64,000 nucleotides of DNA from Intestinimonas massiliensis (ex Afouda et al. 2020) (GTDB lineage Bacteria > Bacillota > Clostridia > Oscillospirales > Oscillospiraceae), in the NCBI RefSeq assembly GCF_001244995.1, contig NZ_LN869528.1:67001-131000 (forward strand), read 5' to 3'. The notes under the pieces are model-generated. The model did no database searches and was not told where the DNA came from. It worked only from the letters and a program-made list of their open reading frames with translations. Of the stretch, positions 36,592-45,033 are shown piece after piece. A program made the position numbers and the translations under genes. Each line of letters starts with the position of its first letter. The first letter of the stretch is position 1.

Positions 36592-36756
36592 ATGCGGCAC
36601 GGAAAGAAGCCGACGCGGAAGCAGAAGATCCGGCTGGGGCAGGCAGGGCTTTCGCCGGAGAACTGGCTGGTGGTACGGGAGGCCCCGACGGGGGGGCTGG
36701 TCATCCTACACAAGCACACGGACCGGATACGGGTGGTTCCGGCACTGGGACAATAA
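36592..36756 (+). CDS. Small basic phage protein, DUF6906-like
   Basis: A 54-residue protein starting MRHGKKPTRKQK, followed by AGLSPENWLVVRE and a short beta part (GGLVILHKHTDRIRVV). This pattern matches a family of tiny phage proteins known only as a domain of unknown function. The ribosome site GAAGGAGGG is strong. It is the first gene behind the early promoter and leader hairpin. Confidence 0.75.
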   Translation: MRHGKKPTRKQKIRLGQAGLSPENWLVVREAPTGGLVILHKHTDRIRVVPALGQ

Positions 36757-36782
36757 CCCACCAGACAGGAAGGAGCAGCAGC

Positions 36783-37481
36783 ATGAACAACTACCGCATC
36801 ACTTACGAGCTCGAGGACAAGAGCTTGCAGACGCAGATCGTCGAGCGCAGCGAGGCCGCAGCCCGTAAGGAGTTCAAGGTCCGCGTCAAGGGCAGCACCA
36901 TCACGGACGTCGAGCTCGTCGCCGAGAACGTCCCCGCCACCAAAGACCAGGAGCGGGACGCCCTGGCGACCATCAAGAAACTCGTCGAGGATCTGGGCCC
37001 GCAGTCCTACCTCGCGACCGCGTTCGAGGGATGCTTCCAGGATGCCGAGGACAACATTGAGAACGACTTCGCTTTCAGTATGAAGGCCAGATACGAGGCC
37101 GCCGAGGAGAAGCTCCGGGAGCTGGGCGGGGACTACAACGCCGTCAAGACAGACGCCGCCCGCGCACAGGAGCGGCTTGAGGAGCTGGGCCGATTGGTGG
37201 AGACCTTGAAGGACGAGAACCGAGCCCTCACCGTGAGACTTGCGAAGCGCACCTTCCCCGAGGAGCTCCGGCGCGATCTCTGGATGATGGCGACGGGCGA
37301 GGCCGAGGAGAGCCGGGCTCGGATGGCAAAGGCCGCCCACATGATGGCCCTCTGTGCCGACAATCCGGCTTGTGTGGGCTTCAAGGAGTCAGTCGCCGAG
37401 TACCGCAAGGAGGAGAAGCGGGCCAAGGAGATGGAGACCCGGGCCGCCGCTCTGGACGCACTGGAACCCAAAGGCGAATAA
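36783..37481 (+). CDS. Early phage protein of unknown function, coiled coil
   Basis: A 232-residue acidic protein that I do not recognise. The first ~45 residues look like a small alpha/beta domain (YRITYELEDKSLQTQIVERS); the rest is mostly helical with heptad-like stretches (AAEEKLRELGGDYNAVK, AARAQERLEELGRLVETLKDENRAL). Codon use differs from the following genes, with CTC, GTC and AAG preferred over the CTG/GCG-heavy style downstream, suggesting a separate origin. GGAAGGAG precedes the start. Confidence 0.7.
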   Translation: MNNYRITYELEDKSLQTQIVERSEAAARKEFKVRVKGSTITDVELVAENVPATKDQERDALATIKKLVEDLGPQSYLATAFEGCFQDAEDNIENDFAFSMKARYEAAEEKLRELGGDYNAVKTDAARAQERLEELGRLVETLKDENRALTVRLAKRTFPEELRRDLWMMATGEAEESRARMAKAAHMMALCADNPACVGFKESVAEYRKEEKRAKEMETRAAALDALEPKGE

Positions 37482-37568
37482 GCCGAAACGCCCTTCGGGG
37501 CGTCACCCGGGGGAGCCCTCCCCAGGTCTGAAGATGGCAGGGCGCGACGAAAGGAAGGGACAGGAAAA

Positions 37569-38375
37569 ATGAGAAAACTGAAGAAGATCAACGGGTACCT
37601 GGTCGTGCGGTTCAACGAGCGCGAGAAGCGGGAGTATGAGACGCTGGGCACTTACGGGGTGATCGACGCAGAGCTGTACACGGGGCACCTGGAGATCGAC
37701 CGGGACGTGTTCGAGTACGAGGACGCGGACAGCCTGGAGGCGGCCATCGAGCAGGCCCGGGGGCTGGAGAGCGAGCTGGACGTGGAGGAGCCGGAGCGGA
37801 AGGTGACGGTGATCACGGAGACGGCGGAGGACGTGTCGGTGGAGGAAGTGGACGCGCAGATGCTGATCGCCGGGTGGGAGCGGACGCTGCGGGGCCTGAT
37901 CGAAAGCCGGCACCACCCGGAGGTGGACGAGGTGACGGCGACCCACGCGCTGCAGGGGTACAAGGTGGCGCTCACCGATCTGGGCATGCTGCCGGAGGAG
38001 GAGTGCTACACCCTGCCGGACGTGTTCCGGCGCTGTGCCGAGCCGGAGGCACGGGAGACCTTTGCCCACCTGGACGGGGGCGGAGCCCCGGCGCGGAACG
38101 TGTACGCCCTGGGGCTGGCGCTGGAGGCGGGGTGCCCGGACAACGACTGCGCGTTGTACCGGAACATCTTCCAGATGGCGCGGGAGCTGGACGAGGCCCT
38201 GGACACGGCGGACGGGTACCCGGCGCTGGTGCTGCGGGGGGCGCTGCGGAAGGAGTTCCAGGAGCTGCGGCGGATGTACCGGGATAACTACGCGGTGCAG
38301 AAGTACCGGGCAGCAAAGAAGGTGCCGCCTGTTGGACAGACGGCTCCAGAGTATCTGCAGGATTCCGGGGAATAG
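37569..38375 (+). CDS. Early phage protein of unknown function
   Basis: A 268-residue acidic protein. The N-terminus (KLKKINGYLVVRFNEREKREYE) and the following TLGTYGVIDAELYTGHLEIDRDVFEYEDADSLEAAIEQAR region suggest a conserved alpha/beta domain; the C-terminal half is helical. It recurs in my memory of clostridial phage early regions but has no assigned role. A small TTCG-loop hairpin (37488-37503) lies in the gap before it. GGACAGGAAAA precedes the ATG. Confidence 0.7.
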   Translation: MRKLKKINGYLVVRFNEREKREYETLGTYGVIDAELYTGHLEIDRDVFEYEDADSLEAAIEQARGLESELDVEEPERKVTVITETAEDVSVEEVDAQMLIAGWERTLRGLIESRHHPEVDEVTATHALQGYKVALTDLGMLPEEECYTLPDVFRRCAEPEARETFAHLDGGGAPARNVYALGLALEAGCPDNDCALYRNIFQMARELDEALDTADGYPALVLRGALRKEFQELRRMYRDNYAVQKYRAAKKVPPVGQTAPEYLQDSGE

Positions 38376-38385
38376 GAGGTGGACC

Positions 38386-38595
38386 GTGAATTGGATTGGA
38401 TTTCACCTTGGGTACTGGATCTGTCTCGCAGTCTACGCTGCAGGAATCGGGCTGCACGAAATCTGGAGCGAATGGCCCATCCGGCATTGGGATGATATAA
38501 AACTCGGGGTAGCAGCGATCCTAACTTCGATTTTCCTAATTGTCTGCATCGTCGTTGTTATCCACTGCGTTTCCATCGGCGTGATCACAGGGTGA
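38386..38595 (+). CDS. Small membrane protein
   Basis: A 69-residue protein starting at a GTG with AGGAGGT upstream. Two hydrophobic segments are present, WICLAVYAAGIGLHEIW and LGVAAILTSIFLIVCIVVVI. The 3' end overlaps the end of a gene on the opposite strand by 60 bases. No function can be assigned. Confidence 0.6.
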   Translation: MNWIGFHLGYWICLAVYAAGIGLHEIWSEWPIRHWDDIKLGVAAILTSIFLIVCIVVVIHCVSIGVITG

Positions 38596-39093
38596 ATTGC
38601 TGTACTCACCGATGTGTGGTCCGGTTTCCTGGTATAGCTTTAGAGCATGACCGCCGAGCTGCGGCTGATGAATTTTCTTAGCCAGGCCATTGGCCTGTTT
38701 CAAAACAGATTCAACAACACAGGCGAACACCTCATCCAAATGGCGGAGCAAGCCAGCATCGAGGGTATCCGCTCGTTTCCCAAACAGGAAATCGCTTAGA
38801 TGACCGTAGAACACATCAACCCATTCGAGAATGGAGTCATCCATGTAGCGGATGTTCTCTATGATCAGCTTATAGAATTCGACCTGCTTTCTTTCGGGCA
38901 ATTCGGAAAAATTCAAATTCCACACATCGGCACTGTAGAGGAGTGCAATGAATGGAATATAGAAGTTGTCATATGCCTCTCTCCGCGCAGCCCTTCTGCT
39001 TGAAAGCCAGGTTTGAAGCATGTTGATCAAGAATGTGCCAGCCAAGGTAACAACAGCGACCAATAAACCAGGAATCAAAGCGCTCATCATCAT
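38536..39093 (-). CDS. Minus-strand membrane protein inside the early operon (likely moron)
   Basis: A 185-residue protein encoded against the direction of all surrounding early genes. One N-terminal membrane segment (residues 4-28) is followed by a helical soluble domain (SSRRAARREAYDNFYIPFIALLY, then FYKLIIENIRYMDDSILEWVDVF). The start is at 39093 behind GGGGGGTG; ATG codons three and six bases later are equally possible. It has its own promoter (perfect TATAAT at 39130-39125) and is clearly AT-richer than its neighbours. This is the pattern of a gene expressed in the lysogen. Roles such as superinfection exclusion or phage defence are guesses. Confidence 0.75.
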   Translation of the reverse strand: MMMSALIPGLLVAVVTLAGTFLINMLQTWLSSRRAARREAYDNFYIPFIALLYSADVWNLNFSELPERKQVEFYKLIIENIRYMDDSILEWVDVFYGHLSDFLFGKRADTLDAGLLRHLDEVFACVVESVLKQANGLAKKIHQPQLGGHALKLYQETGPHIGEYSNSPCDHADGNAVDNNDDADN

Positions 39094-39124
39094 CACCCCC
39101 CATCCGGGCAGGAAGCCCGAGGAC

Positions 39125-39152
39125 ATTATACCGCAGGGGGCGGGAATTGGAA
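39125..39152 (-). promoter_or_regulatory. Promoter of the minus-strand membrane gene
   Basis: On the minus strand TTCCAA (39152-39147), a 16-bp spacer and a perfect TATAAT (39130-39125), about 30 bases before the start codon. Confidence 0.65.
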
Positions 39153-39167
39153 AGGAGCAGGAGAGGC

Positions 39168-39590
39168 ATGGGGCAATATAGGAAAAAGCCCGTGATTGTC
39201 GAAGCGTACCAGACAGATACTGCGATCACGATACACACATTAGAAGGAGATTTGAAGGGGGAAAAAGGGGATTGGATCATCACCGGCCTTCGTGGCGAGC
39301 AATACCCCTGTAAGCCGGATATCTTCGAAGAAACTTATGAGGCAGTCGAGGCAGTCGCACAGGAGAAATCCTTGGGAGAGCAGATCGCGCTGGATGCGGC
39401 GACGTGCCTGGGCTATATCCTCCGCGGAACGACCGCGTTATTCCTGCTGCTGCTGTCCCTGCGGTTCTGGGCCGATGTGCTGCATACCGGGTTACCGGCG
39501 GTCATCCTGGCGGCGGTGCTCCTTGCGGTGGCAGCGGCCTGCATCCGGCATATTCTGCACAAAGACGAACCAGCGCGCAAGGCGCACTGA
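39168..39590 (+). CDS. Phage protein with N-terminal PGDYG-like domain and membrane segments
   Basis: A 140-residue protein. The first ~60 residues (QYRKKPVIVEAYQTD, HTLEGDLKGEKGDWIITGLRGEQYPCKPDIFEETYEAV) match a small domain seen in many phage proteins, with the characteristic GDW/I-x-G and C-K-P-D-I-F-x-x-T-Y parts. It is fused to a C-terminal part with two hydrophobic segments (ALFLLLLSLRFW and VILAAVLLAVAAACI). The start at 39168 is preceded by GGAGAGG. Function unknown. Confidence 0.65.
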   Translation: MGQYRKKPVIVEAYQTDTAITIHTLEGDLKGEKGDWIITGLRGEQYPCKPDIFEETYEAVEAVAQEKSLGEQIALDAATCLGYILRGTTALFLLLLSLRFWADVLHTGLPAVILAAVLLAVAAACIRHILHKDEPARKAH

Positions 39591-39627
39591 AAAAGTCACG
39601 CGAACCATAGAGAAAGGAGGGGCCGAG

Positions 39628-39852
39628 ATGAGGAAGGGGAACAAGCGGCTGACGGCGCTGGGGAAGCTGGTGGTGAAGACGCTGGCGGACCAGGACAAGA
39701 CGAAGTCGGAGCTGGCGGCGGAGATCGGGACGACACCGGTGTACCTGAGCTACATCCTGCACGGGGTGCGGCCCGGCACGAAGTATATCCCAGCGCTCAT
39801 CGCGGCCCTTGGGCTGGACCCGGAGGACGTGGAGAAGGCCATCGCAGCCTGA
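39628..39852 (+). CDS. Small XRE-type DNA-binding protein (Ner-like position)
   Basis: A 74-residue helix-turn-helix protein: KTLADQDKTKSELAAEIGTTPVYLSYILHG is a Cro-type DNA-binding motif, and the protein has little else. It lies just upstream of the transposase gene, where Mu carries ner, which shuts down early transcription. By position and size it may be a Cro/Ner analogue acting on the TAGTGAAT operators. AAAGGAGGGG precedes the ATG. Confidence 0.8.
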   Translation: MRKGNKRLTALGKLVVKTLADQDKTKSELAAEIGTTPVYLSYILHGVRPGTKYIPALIAALGLDPEDVEKAIAA

Positions 39853-39873
39853 CGGCGGAGGGGAGGGACAGAG

Positions 39874-41934
39874 GTGCCGGAAGTATTTATCCCACTGGCA
39901 GAAGCAGCAAATTTTGAAGGTATGGCATATAAAGGTATGGCTTCACGCATCGCCCGCAATCCCAGGCAATACACGACGCAGACCCGCCGCCGCGAAGAGG
40001 GCGGGAAGGACGAAGTGCTGATCTCTGTCTCGTCCCTGAGCGCGAAGGGGCGGCGGGCCTGGCGGGCGGCGCAGAAGGTGGAAGGAGGCGAGGCGATCGT
40101 GGCGCAGCGGACGGAGGGCAGGCCGTGGTACGTGGACGCGGACCTGAACCGCTACATCGCGGGGCACAAGGCGGCGTACTACGAGGCGGTGGAGCTGGCG
40201 GCGCGGGTGCAGGACTTCATCGACTACACCGGCCCGGACCGGACGGGTTACGCGGAGCGGTACGCGCTGGGGCTGGGCGTGAGTCCGCCGACGCTGTACC
40301 GGTACATGAAGACGGTGCTGGAGGCGAACGCCTGGGCGCTGAAGCTGGAGCGGGAGGACGGGCAGAGCCGGGACTACTTCCGTGCGCTGGCGCTGTGCCG
40401 GAAGCCGCGGGAGAAGGACACGTTCCCGACGCTGACGGCGGAGCAGCAGGCGATCATCGAGAACATCTGGTTTGACCGGAGGTTCTCGCAGAACAAGCCC
40501 ACGGTGACGCTGCTGTACGCGGCGTTTGAGGCACAGGCGGCGGCGCGTGGGTGGACGGAGTATCCCAGCGTGAAGACGGTGGGGCGGTATGTGAAGTACC
40601 TGATGGAGCTGCCGCCGGCGAAGAGCGCGCTGTACCTGTCGGCCCGGGGGGACCGGGCGTGGGAGAACCGGATGCAGGTGAAGGGCAAGCGGGACGCCTC
40701 CACGCTGGAGGTGATGGAGTACGTGGTGGCGGACGGTCACACCTTCGACGTGTGGGTGGAATACACGGCCCCCAACGGGAAGAAGAAGGCGATCCGCCCG
40801 GTGCTGGTGGCCTGGGAGGATATGCGGACGCGGCGCATCCTGGGCCCGGTGCTGTGCGAGCACTCCAACACCCGGGTGGTCAAGGAGTCGTTCATCAAGA
40901 TGTGCTACGAGGCGGGGACGGTCCCGAAGCACGTACACATGGACAACGGCAAGGATTTCGCCAACCGGGAGACGCTGGGCCAGGACCGGAATATCCGGGC
41001 CATGGAGCAGCGGGCCATGGACGCGGAGCTGAAGGGCTTCTACCTGGCGATGGGTGCCCGGGACTGGTCGCGGTCCCTCCCCTACCACCCGTGGGACAAG
41101 CCCATCGAACGGGCCTTCAAAACGTTCTGCCTGCGGCACTCGCGGAAGTTCGCGTCCTACACGGGCACCCTGACAGGCTCCCGCACGGAGGACAAGGTAG
41201 AGAAGGACGTGCAGCGGATGCTGGAGCGCGGGGAGCTGCTGACGATGGAGGAGTTCTACGAGACGCTGACACAGTTCCTGAGCGGGTGGTACGACACCCA
41301 CGAGCACCGGGGCCTGAAGGATGCGGGCGAGCGGTGGACGACGCCCGCCGCGCTGTGGGAGCACGCGCCGCACTATGAGAAGGCCCCGCCCATGCGGGAG
41401 TACGCGGCGATGCTGCTGATGAAGCCAGGCCGGGCCAAGGTGAACAGCCAGGGCTTCACCCGGTTCCATACCCTGTATACGGCCCCGGAGCTGGGGTTCT
41501 ATGTGGGCAAGTGGGTAAACATCCGCTGGGACGCCGGGGACGTGAGCCGGATGTATGTGTACGACGTCAAGAGCGGGGCCAAGATCTGCGAGGCATACGC
41601 GGCGGAGCTGCTGGAATTCGGGGACCGGGTGTCGGAGGAAGCGCTGGAGGCCCTGCACCGGCGGAAGAACCGGAACAAGGCGCTGGTCCGGGAATTCCTG
41701 GAGGAGCGGCGCATGCCGCCGGAGCTGCGCATGGATGCGGAGGCCGCCGTGGTGGGCAGGCTGGATCTGACCATCCAGGCCGCGCGGCCCCAGAAGGTGG
41801 TGAGCCTGCCGATGGACAAGGAGTTCCGAGGCGAGCTGGCGGCAAGCCGGAAGAAGAAGGCCGAAGCCGGGGACGAGTTCCTGGCGGCGAAGGCGGAGAG
41901 CGCCCTCACGAAGCTGAGGGCCATGAACGGATAG
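39874..41934 (+). CDS. Mu-type DDE transposase (MuA homologue)
   Basis: A 686-residue DDE recombinase that cuts the prophage ends and joins them to target DNA, driving replicative transposition. The N-terminal end-binding region (to about 240) is followed by the catalytic core with D287 (VADGHTF), D357 (HMDNGKDF) and E412 (KPIERAF). A beta-barrel and a basic C-terminal region that would contact the MuB-like ATPase follow. The start is a GTG at 39874 behind GGAGGGGAGGG. It is followed by the MuB-like gene after 13 bases. Confidence 0.95.
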   Translation: MPEVFIPLAEAANFEGMAYKGMASRIARNPRQYTTQTRRREEGGKDEVLISVSSLSAKGRRAWRAAQKVEGGEAIVAQRTEGRPWYVDADLNRYIAGHKAAYYEAVELAARVQDFIDYTGPDRTGYAERYALGLGVSPPTLYRYMKTVLEANAWALKLEREDGQSRDYFRALALCRKPREKDTFPTLTAEQQAIIENIWFDRRFSQNKPTVTLLYAAFEAQAAARGWTEYPSVKTVGRYVKYLMELPPAKSALYLSARGDRAWENRMQVKGKRDASTLEVMEYVVADGHTFDVWVEYTAPNGKKKAIRPVLVAWEDMRTRRILGPVLCEHSNTRVVKESFIKMCYEAGTVPKHVHMDNGKDFANRETLGQDRNIRAMEQRAMDAELKGFYLAMGARDWSRSLPYHPWDKPIERAFKTFCLRHSRKFASYTGTLTGSRTEDKVEKDVQRMLERGELLTMEEFYETLTQFLSGWYDTHEHRGLKDAGERWTTPAALWEHAPHYEKAPPMREYAAMLLMKPGRAKVNSQGFTRFHTLYTAPELGFYVGKWVNIRWDAGDVSRMYVYDVKSGAKICEAYAAELLEFGDRVSEEALEALHRRKNRNKALVREFLEERRMPPELRMDAEAAVVGRLDLTIQAARPQKVVSLPMDKEFRGELAASRKKKAEAGDEFLAAKAESALTKLRAMNG

Positions 41935-41947
41935 GAGGACGAACAGC

Positions 41948-42922
41948 ATGGAAGGAACAGCAGTGGAGCGGACCAGCGGCATAGCCGGGGAGCAGAGCCT
42001 GGCGGAGCGGGTCAACGCGTACATCCTCACCCAGCACAGCAGCATCCACGCGGTGGCGAAGGAGGTCGGGTACAGCCGGACGTCGGTATCCCGGTATCTG
42101 TCCGGGAAGTACGACTCCTGCGCGGCCTCCCTGGAGGAGAAGCTGGCGGAATTCCTGGAGGCCCACACGGGCGAGGCGGTGGAAGTACCCGCCCGGGGAG
42201 GGGCGCAGCGGGGCGGCGAGCCGCCGCGGTTTTATGAGAGCCGGGACGCAAAGGCGGTGCTGGGGGTATGCCAGAGCTGCCAGGAGTACATCGGGCTTGG
42301 GATCGTGGTGGGGCGGTCCGGGTACGGGAAGACCCACACGCTGAAGGAGTACGCGAAGCTGGCGCGGGTGGCGTACATCGAGTGCGACGACACGATGAGC
42401 AGCCGGGACCTGGTGGAAGCCATCGAGAGGAGCCTGGGCCTGCCCAACGGGTACGGGACGATCTGGAAGCGGGTGAACGGCATCCGGGACTTCTTCAACA
42501 CGAACCGGGGCTATCTGCTGATCATCGACGAGGCGGACAAGCTGGTGAGCAAGTACACCCAAAAGAAGATGGAGATCCTGCGTGCCGTCTTCGACCAGAG
42601 CGACGTGGGGCTGGTGATCGCGGGCGAGCCGAAGCTGGAGGTGCAGATCAAGACGTACCTGGAGCGTATGGCGAACCGGGTAGACTTCTATGCCTTGCTT
42701 CGGGGCCTGTCGCCGTCGGAGGTGGAAGGGTATCTGAAGGGATTCGACGTGACGCCGGAGGCGCTGGTGGAGCTGAAGGGCCGGGCGTGCAATACGCAGA
42801 CGGGGTGCTTCCGGCTGCTGGACCGGACGCTGTCCAACGTAAAGCGTATCCTGGCGGACAGCGGGGAGACGCGTGTGACGGTGAAGGTGATCGAGCAGGC
42901 GTCGGCCATGATGATGCTGTGA
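41948..42922 (+). CDS. MuB-type AAA+ ATPase, target-selection protein
   Basis: A 324-residue AAA ATPase that in Mu coats target DNA, activates the transposase and confers target immunity. It has an N-terminal helix-turn-helix (SIHAVAKEVGYSRTSVSRYLSGKY), Walker A GRSGYGKT (122-129) and Walker B LLIIDEAD (190-197), with a C-terminal helical domain. TAGGAGG precedes the ATG. Gene pairing with the transposase supports the call. Confidence 0.94.
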   Translation: MEGTAVERTSGIAGEQSLAERVNAYILTQHSSIHAVAKEVGYSRTSVSRYLSGKYDSCAASLEEKLAEFLEAHTGEAVEVPARGGAQRGGEPPRFYESRDAKAVLGVCQSCQEYIGLGIVVGRSGYGKTHTLKEYAKLARVAYIECDDTMSSRDLVEAIERSLGLPNGYGTIWKRVNGIRDFFNTNRGYLLIIDEADKLVSKYTQKKMEILRAVFDQSDVGLVIAGEPKLEVQIKTYLERMANRVDFYALLRGLSPSEVEGYLKGFDVTPEALVELKGRACNTQTGCFRLLDRTLSNVKRILADSGETRVTVKVIEQASAMMML

Positions 42923-42932
42923 GGCAGCGGGG

Positions 42933-43109
42933 ATGAAGATCGAGATCGGATATACCCGCTCCTCCCGGGCTCAGATCTGCCGGAAATGCGGGAAGGACAT
43001 CCCTGCCAGGGAGCAGTCGATCAAGTACACCAGGAAGCTGCGCGGACGCATCAGCCTGACGCAAACCTGGTATGTCTGTCTTGCGTGCGAGGAGGGACAA
43101 CGAAAATGA
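42933..43109 (+). CDS. Small zinc-finger-like protein
   Basis: A 58-residue basic protein with two cysteine pairs, ICRKCGKDI and VCLACEEG, about 30 residues apart, which could form one zinc site. It overlaps the next start by four bases (ATGA). Function unknown. Confidence 0.65.
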   Translation: MKIEIGYTRSSRAQICRKCGKDIPAREQSIKYTRKLRGRISLTQTWYVCLACEEGQRK

Positions 43110-43390
43110 GAAAACAGCGGCTGATGGGGCTGGTGCTGGTGGGGGTCGCGGCGCTGGTGTGCGTGCTGGCCGGTACCGGCGAGCGCCCGGAGGACCGGGA
43201 CGGGACGGCGGCGCTGCTTCTGGGCCCGCTTGGAGTGTACATGATGTTTACACGGAGCTATATCCTGTATGACGGCGAGGCATCCGGTGAAACGAGGGGT
43301 ACGGAGGAGGGGCTGGGCCCCCTCCCCCAGGACTGCCCGGCGCGGCTGCGGAGCCGGCGCAACGCCGGCGCAACGAATGGAAAGGAGTAA
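43106..43390 (+). CDS. Small membrane protein
   Basis: A 94-residue protein with two hydrophobic segments, LMGLVLVGVAALVCVLAG and AALLLGPLGVYMMF, and a charged C-terminus. It is coupled by ATGA overlap to the preceding small gene. The final ~30 residues are of low complexity and may be only loosely constrained. Function unknown. Confidence 0.55.
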   Translation: MRKQRLMGLVLVGVAALVCVLAGTGERPEDRDGTAALLLGPLGVYMMFTRSYILYDGEASGETRGTEEGLGPLPQDCPARLRSRRNAGATNGKE

Positions 43391-43396
43391 GGTATC

Positions 43397-43924
43397 ATGG
43401 GAAGAAAACGAGTGATCGAGGCCCCGGCGCTGAAGAGCTGGGAGGACGTGAACGAGGCGCTGCGGCAGATCGCGGAGGCGCAGATCGCCATCGGAGACAT
43501 CGAGAGCGAAATGCAGAAGCAGGTGCTGGGCGCGCAGAAGGTGGCCGAGCAGGAAAGCAAGCCGTATAAGGACGAGGTGGCCCGTCTGGAGCGGGAGATC
43601 AAGGGCTTCGTGACGGAGCACCGGGAGGATATGGGCAAAACGAAGAGTATGACGCTGACCTTCGGGGAGGTGGGATTCCGGCTGTCCACCAGCGTGTCCC
43701 TGCCCCGTGCGAAGGAGAAGCTGGAGGAGATCGTCCGGCGGCTGAAGTCCCGGCAGATGACGGACTGCATCGTGGTGGAGGAGAAGGTCAGCAAGGAGGC
43801 CCTGAAGAAATACGGGAAGGACACGGTGAACGCGGTGGGCGCGACCTGGAAGCAGGGGGACGTGTTCGGGTATGAGGTGAATATCGCCCGGCTGGAGCAG
43901 ATCAAGGCGGGCGTCACGGATTAG
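43397..43924 (+). CDS. gam: Mu Gam-like host-nuclease inhibitor
   Basis: A 175-residue protein of the Mu Gam family, which binds double-stranded DNA ends and shields phage DNA from RecBCD/AddAB-type exonucleases. It has the long helical N-terminal half (EDVNEALRQIAEAQIAIGDIE) and the LTFGEVGFRLSTSVSLP stretch typical of Gam, followed by KYGKDTVNAVG. The distant relation to eukaryotic Ku is established for the family. AAAGGAG precedes the start. Confidence 0.9.
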   Translation: MGRKRVIEAPALKSWEDVNEALRQIAEAQIAIGDIESEMQKQVLGAQKVAEQESKPYKDEVARLEREIKGFVTEHREDMGKTKSMTLTFGEVGFRLSTSVSLPRAKEKLEEIVRRLKSRQMTDCIVVEEKVSKEALKKYGKDTVNAVGATWKQGDVFGYEVNIARLEQIKAGVTD

Positions 43925-43940
43925 GAAAGGGGTGGACCGG

Positions 43941-44366
43941 ATGGCGGCGGCACAGAAGAACCGCTATGGGGCCGTGTACGGACTGGCCAAGGGGCTTGGC
44001 ATGGACCGGGAGAGCCTGCACGAATACATATACCGGGAGACAGGGCGGGCGAGCCTGACGGAGCTGACGGACCCGGAGCTGCGGCGGCTGGTGGTGAGCA
44101 TGGGCCGGATGAAGGACGGGGGGCAACAGGCCCCGCGCCGGAAGCGGACGGACGCCGGCGGCAACCCGGAGACGGCGGCGCTGCGGCGGAAGCTGTACGC
44201 GCTGTGCCGGGAGATGGGCCGGGCGGAGCCGGAGAAGGTGGTAAACGGCCTTGCCCGGCGGATGTTCGGGGTGGAGCGGCAGGAGTGGCTGACGGCGGCG
44301 CAGTGCCAGAAGCTGGCGGAGGCGCTGAAGGCCATGGCCCGCCGGGAGGCAGCCCATGAAGCATGA
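43941..44366 (+). CDS. GemA/gp16-family regulatory protein
   Basis: A 141-residue homologue of Mu gp16/GemA, a modulator of host gene expression. The N-terminal AAAQKNRYGAVYGLAKGLGMDRESLHEYIYRETG and the central LTDPELRRLV are the family pattern. The chosen start is the ATG at 43941; a GTG at 43932 would add three residues. The stop overlaps the following gene by 11 bases. Confidence 0.85.
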   Translation: MAAAQKNRYGAVYGLAKGLGMDRESLHEYIYRETGRASLTELTDPELRRLVVSMGRMKDGGQQAPRRKRTDAGGNPETAALRRKLYALCREMGRAEPEKVVNGLARRMFGVERQEWLTAAQCQKLAEALKAMARREAAHEA

Positions 44367-44766
44367 GCCTGTGAGCAGGGGCCTAGAGGACTTCTTGGCG
44401 TATCTGCGGGACGCAGAGGAGCGGCACCGCATGGCGGAGGCCAGCCGGGCGGAGGCGGACGCCGCCACCCAGGATCTGCTGCACGCGCTGGAGCTGGGGG
44501 AGCACCATGCAAAGGAGCGCTCCCGTCTGGCGCTGAAGCTGCGGGAGGTGCGGCGCACACGCCGCGAAGCCAAGGATACGGCGGAGCAGACGGGACCGGT
44601 GGCGGCCTGGGCGGAACAGAACCGCGCCACGGTCAAAGGGCTGGAGCGCCTGCTGGGGGAGCTGCGGAAGCTGGAGCGGAAGACGGAAACCCGGACCTAT
44701 ATCCCCAGGACCCACGTGCTGGAGGAGGCCCAGCGGAAGCCGCAGCCGCACGGGGAGGGCCAGTGA
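44356..44766 (+). CDS. Phage protein of unknown function, helical
   Basis: A 136-residue protein, nearly all helical and rich in Arg, Glu and Ala (LAYLRDAEERHRMAEASRAEAD, LKLREVRRTRREAKDTAEQ), probably a coiled coil. It overlaps the gemA-like gene and a GTG/ATG of the next gene. Function unknown. Confidence 0.65.
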   Translation: MKHEPVSRGLEDFLAYLRDAEERHRMAEASRAEADAATQDLLHALELGEHHAKERSRLALKLREVRRTRREAKDTAEQTGPVAAWAEQNRATVKGLERLLGELRKLERKTETRTYIPRTHVLEEAQRKPQPHGEGQ

Positions 44767-44768
44767 GA

Positions 44769-45026
44769 ATGGGCGGAAGAAAGAACCCCGGGCCCCCGCC
44801 GCCGCTCCGGCAAGGCGGGGAAACGCTGTGCTGGCACTGCCGGAACGCGGTGCCGAGCCCGGAGACGGGGGCCGGATGCAGCTGGAGCCGGAAGGAGCAC
44901 GCGCCGGTGCCCGGCTGGACGGCGGAACGGCGGGACGTGCAGATCCAGAAGGACAGCCGGCGGAGGGTGAACGGAGATCTGGAGAGCTACCGGGTGCTGG
45001 CGTGCCCGGAGTTTGAGGAGGGATGA
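44769..45026 (+). CDS. Cysteine-rich small phage protein
   Basis: An 85-residue protein with CWHCRNAVP, a further GCSWSRK and a late ACPEF, giving four cysteines plus histidines that could hold zinc. The W-x-x-x-x-x-P-V-P-G-W-T part is typical of small phage proteins with this cysteine pattern. A GTG six bases upstream is an alternative start. Function unknown. Confidence 0.6.
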   Translation: MGGRKNPGPPPPLRQGGETLCWHCRNAVPSPETGAGCSWSRKEHAPVPGWTAERRDVQIQKDSRRRVNGDLESYRVLACPEFEEG

Positions 45027-45033
45027 AGCCGGT

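Noticed and set aside
39943-42168. A 741-codon minus-strand open frame opposite the transposase
   Set aside because: Antisense shadow; the plus strand has the complete DDE catalytic triad.
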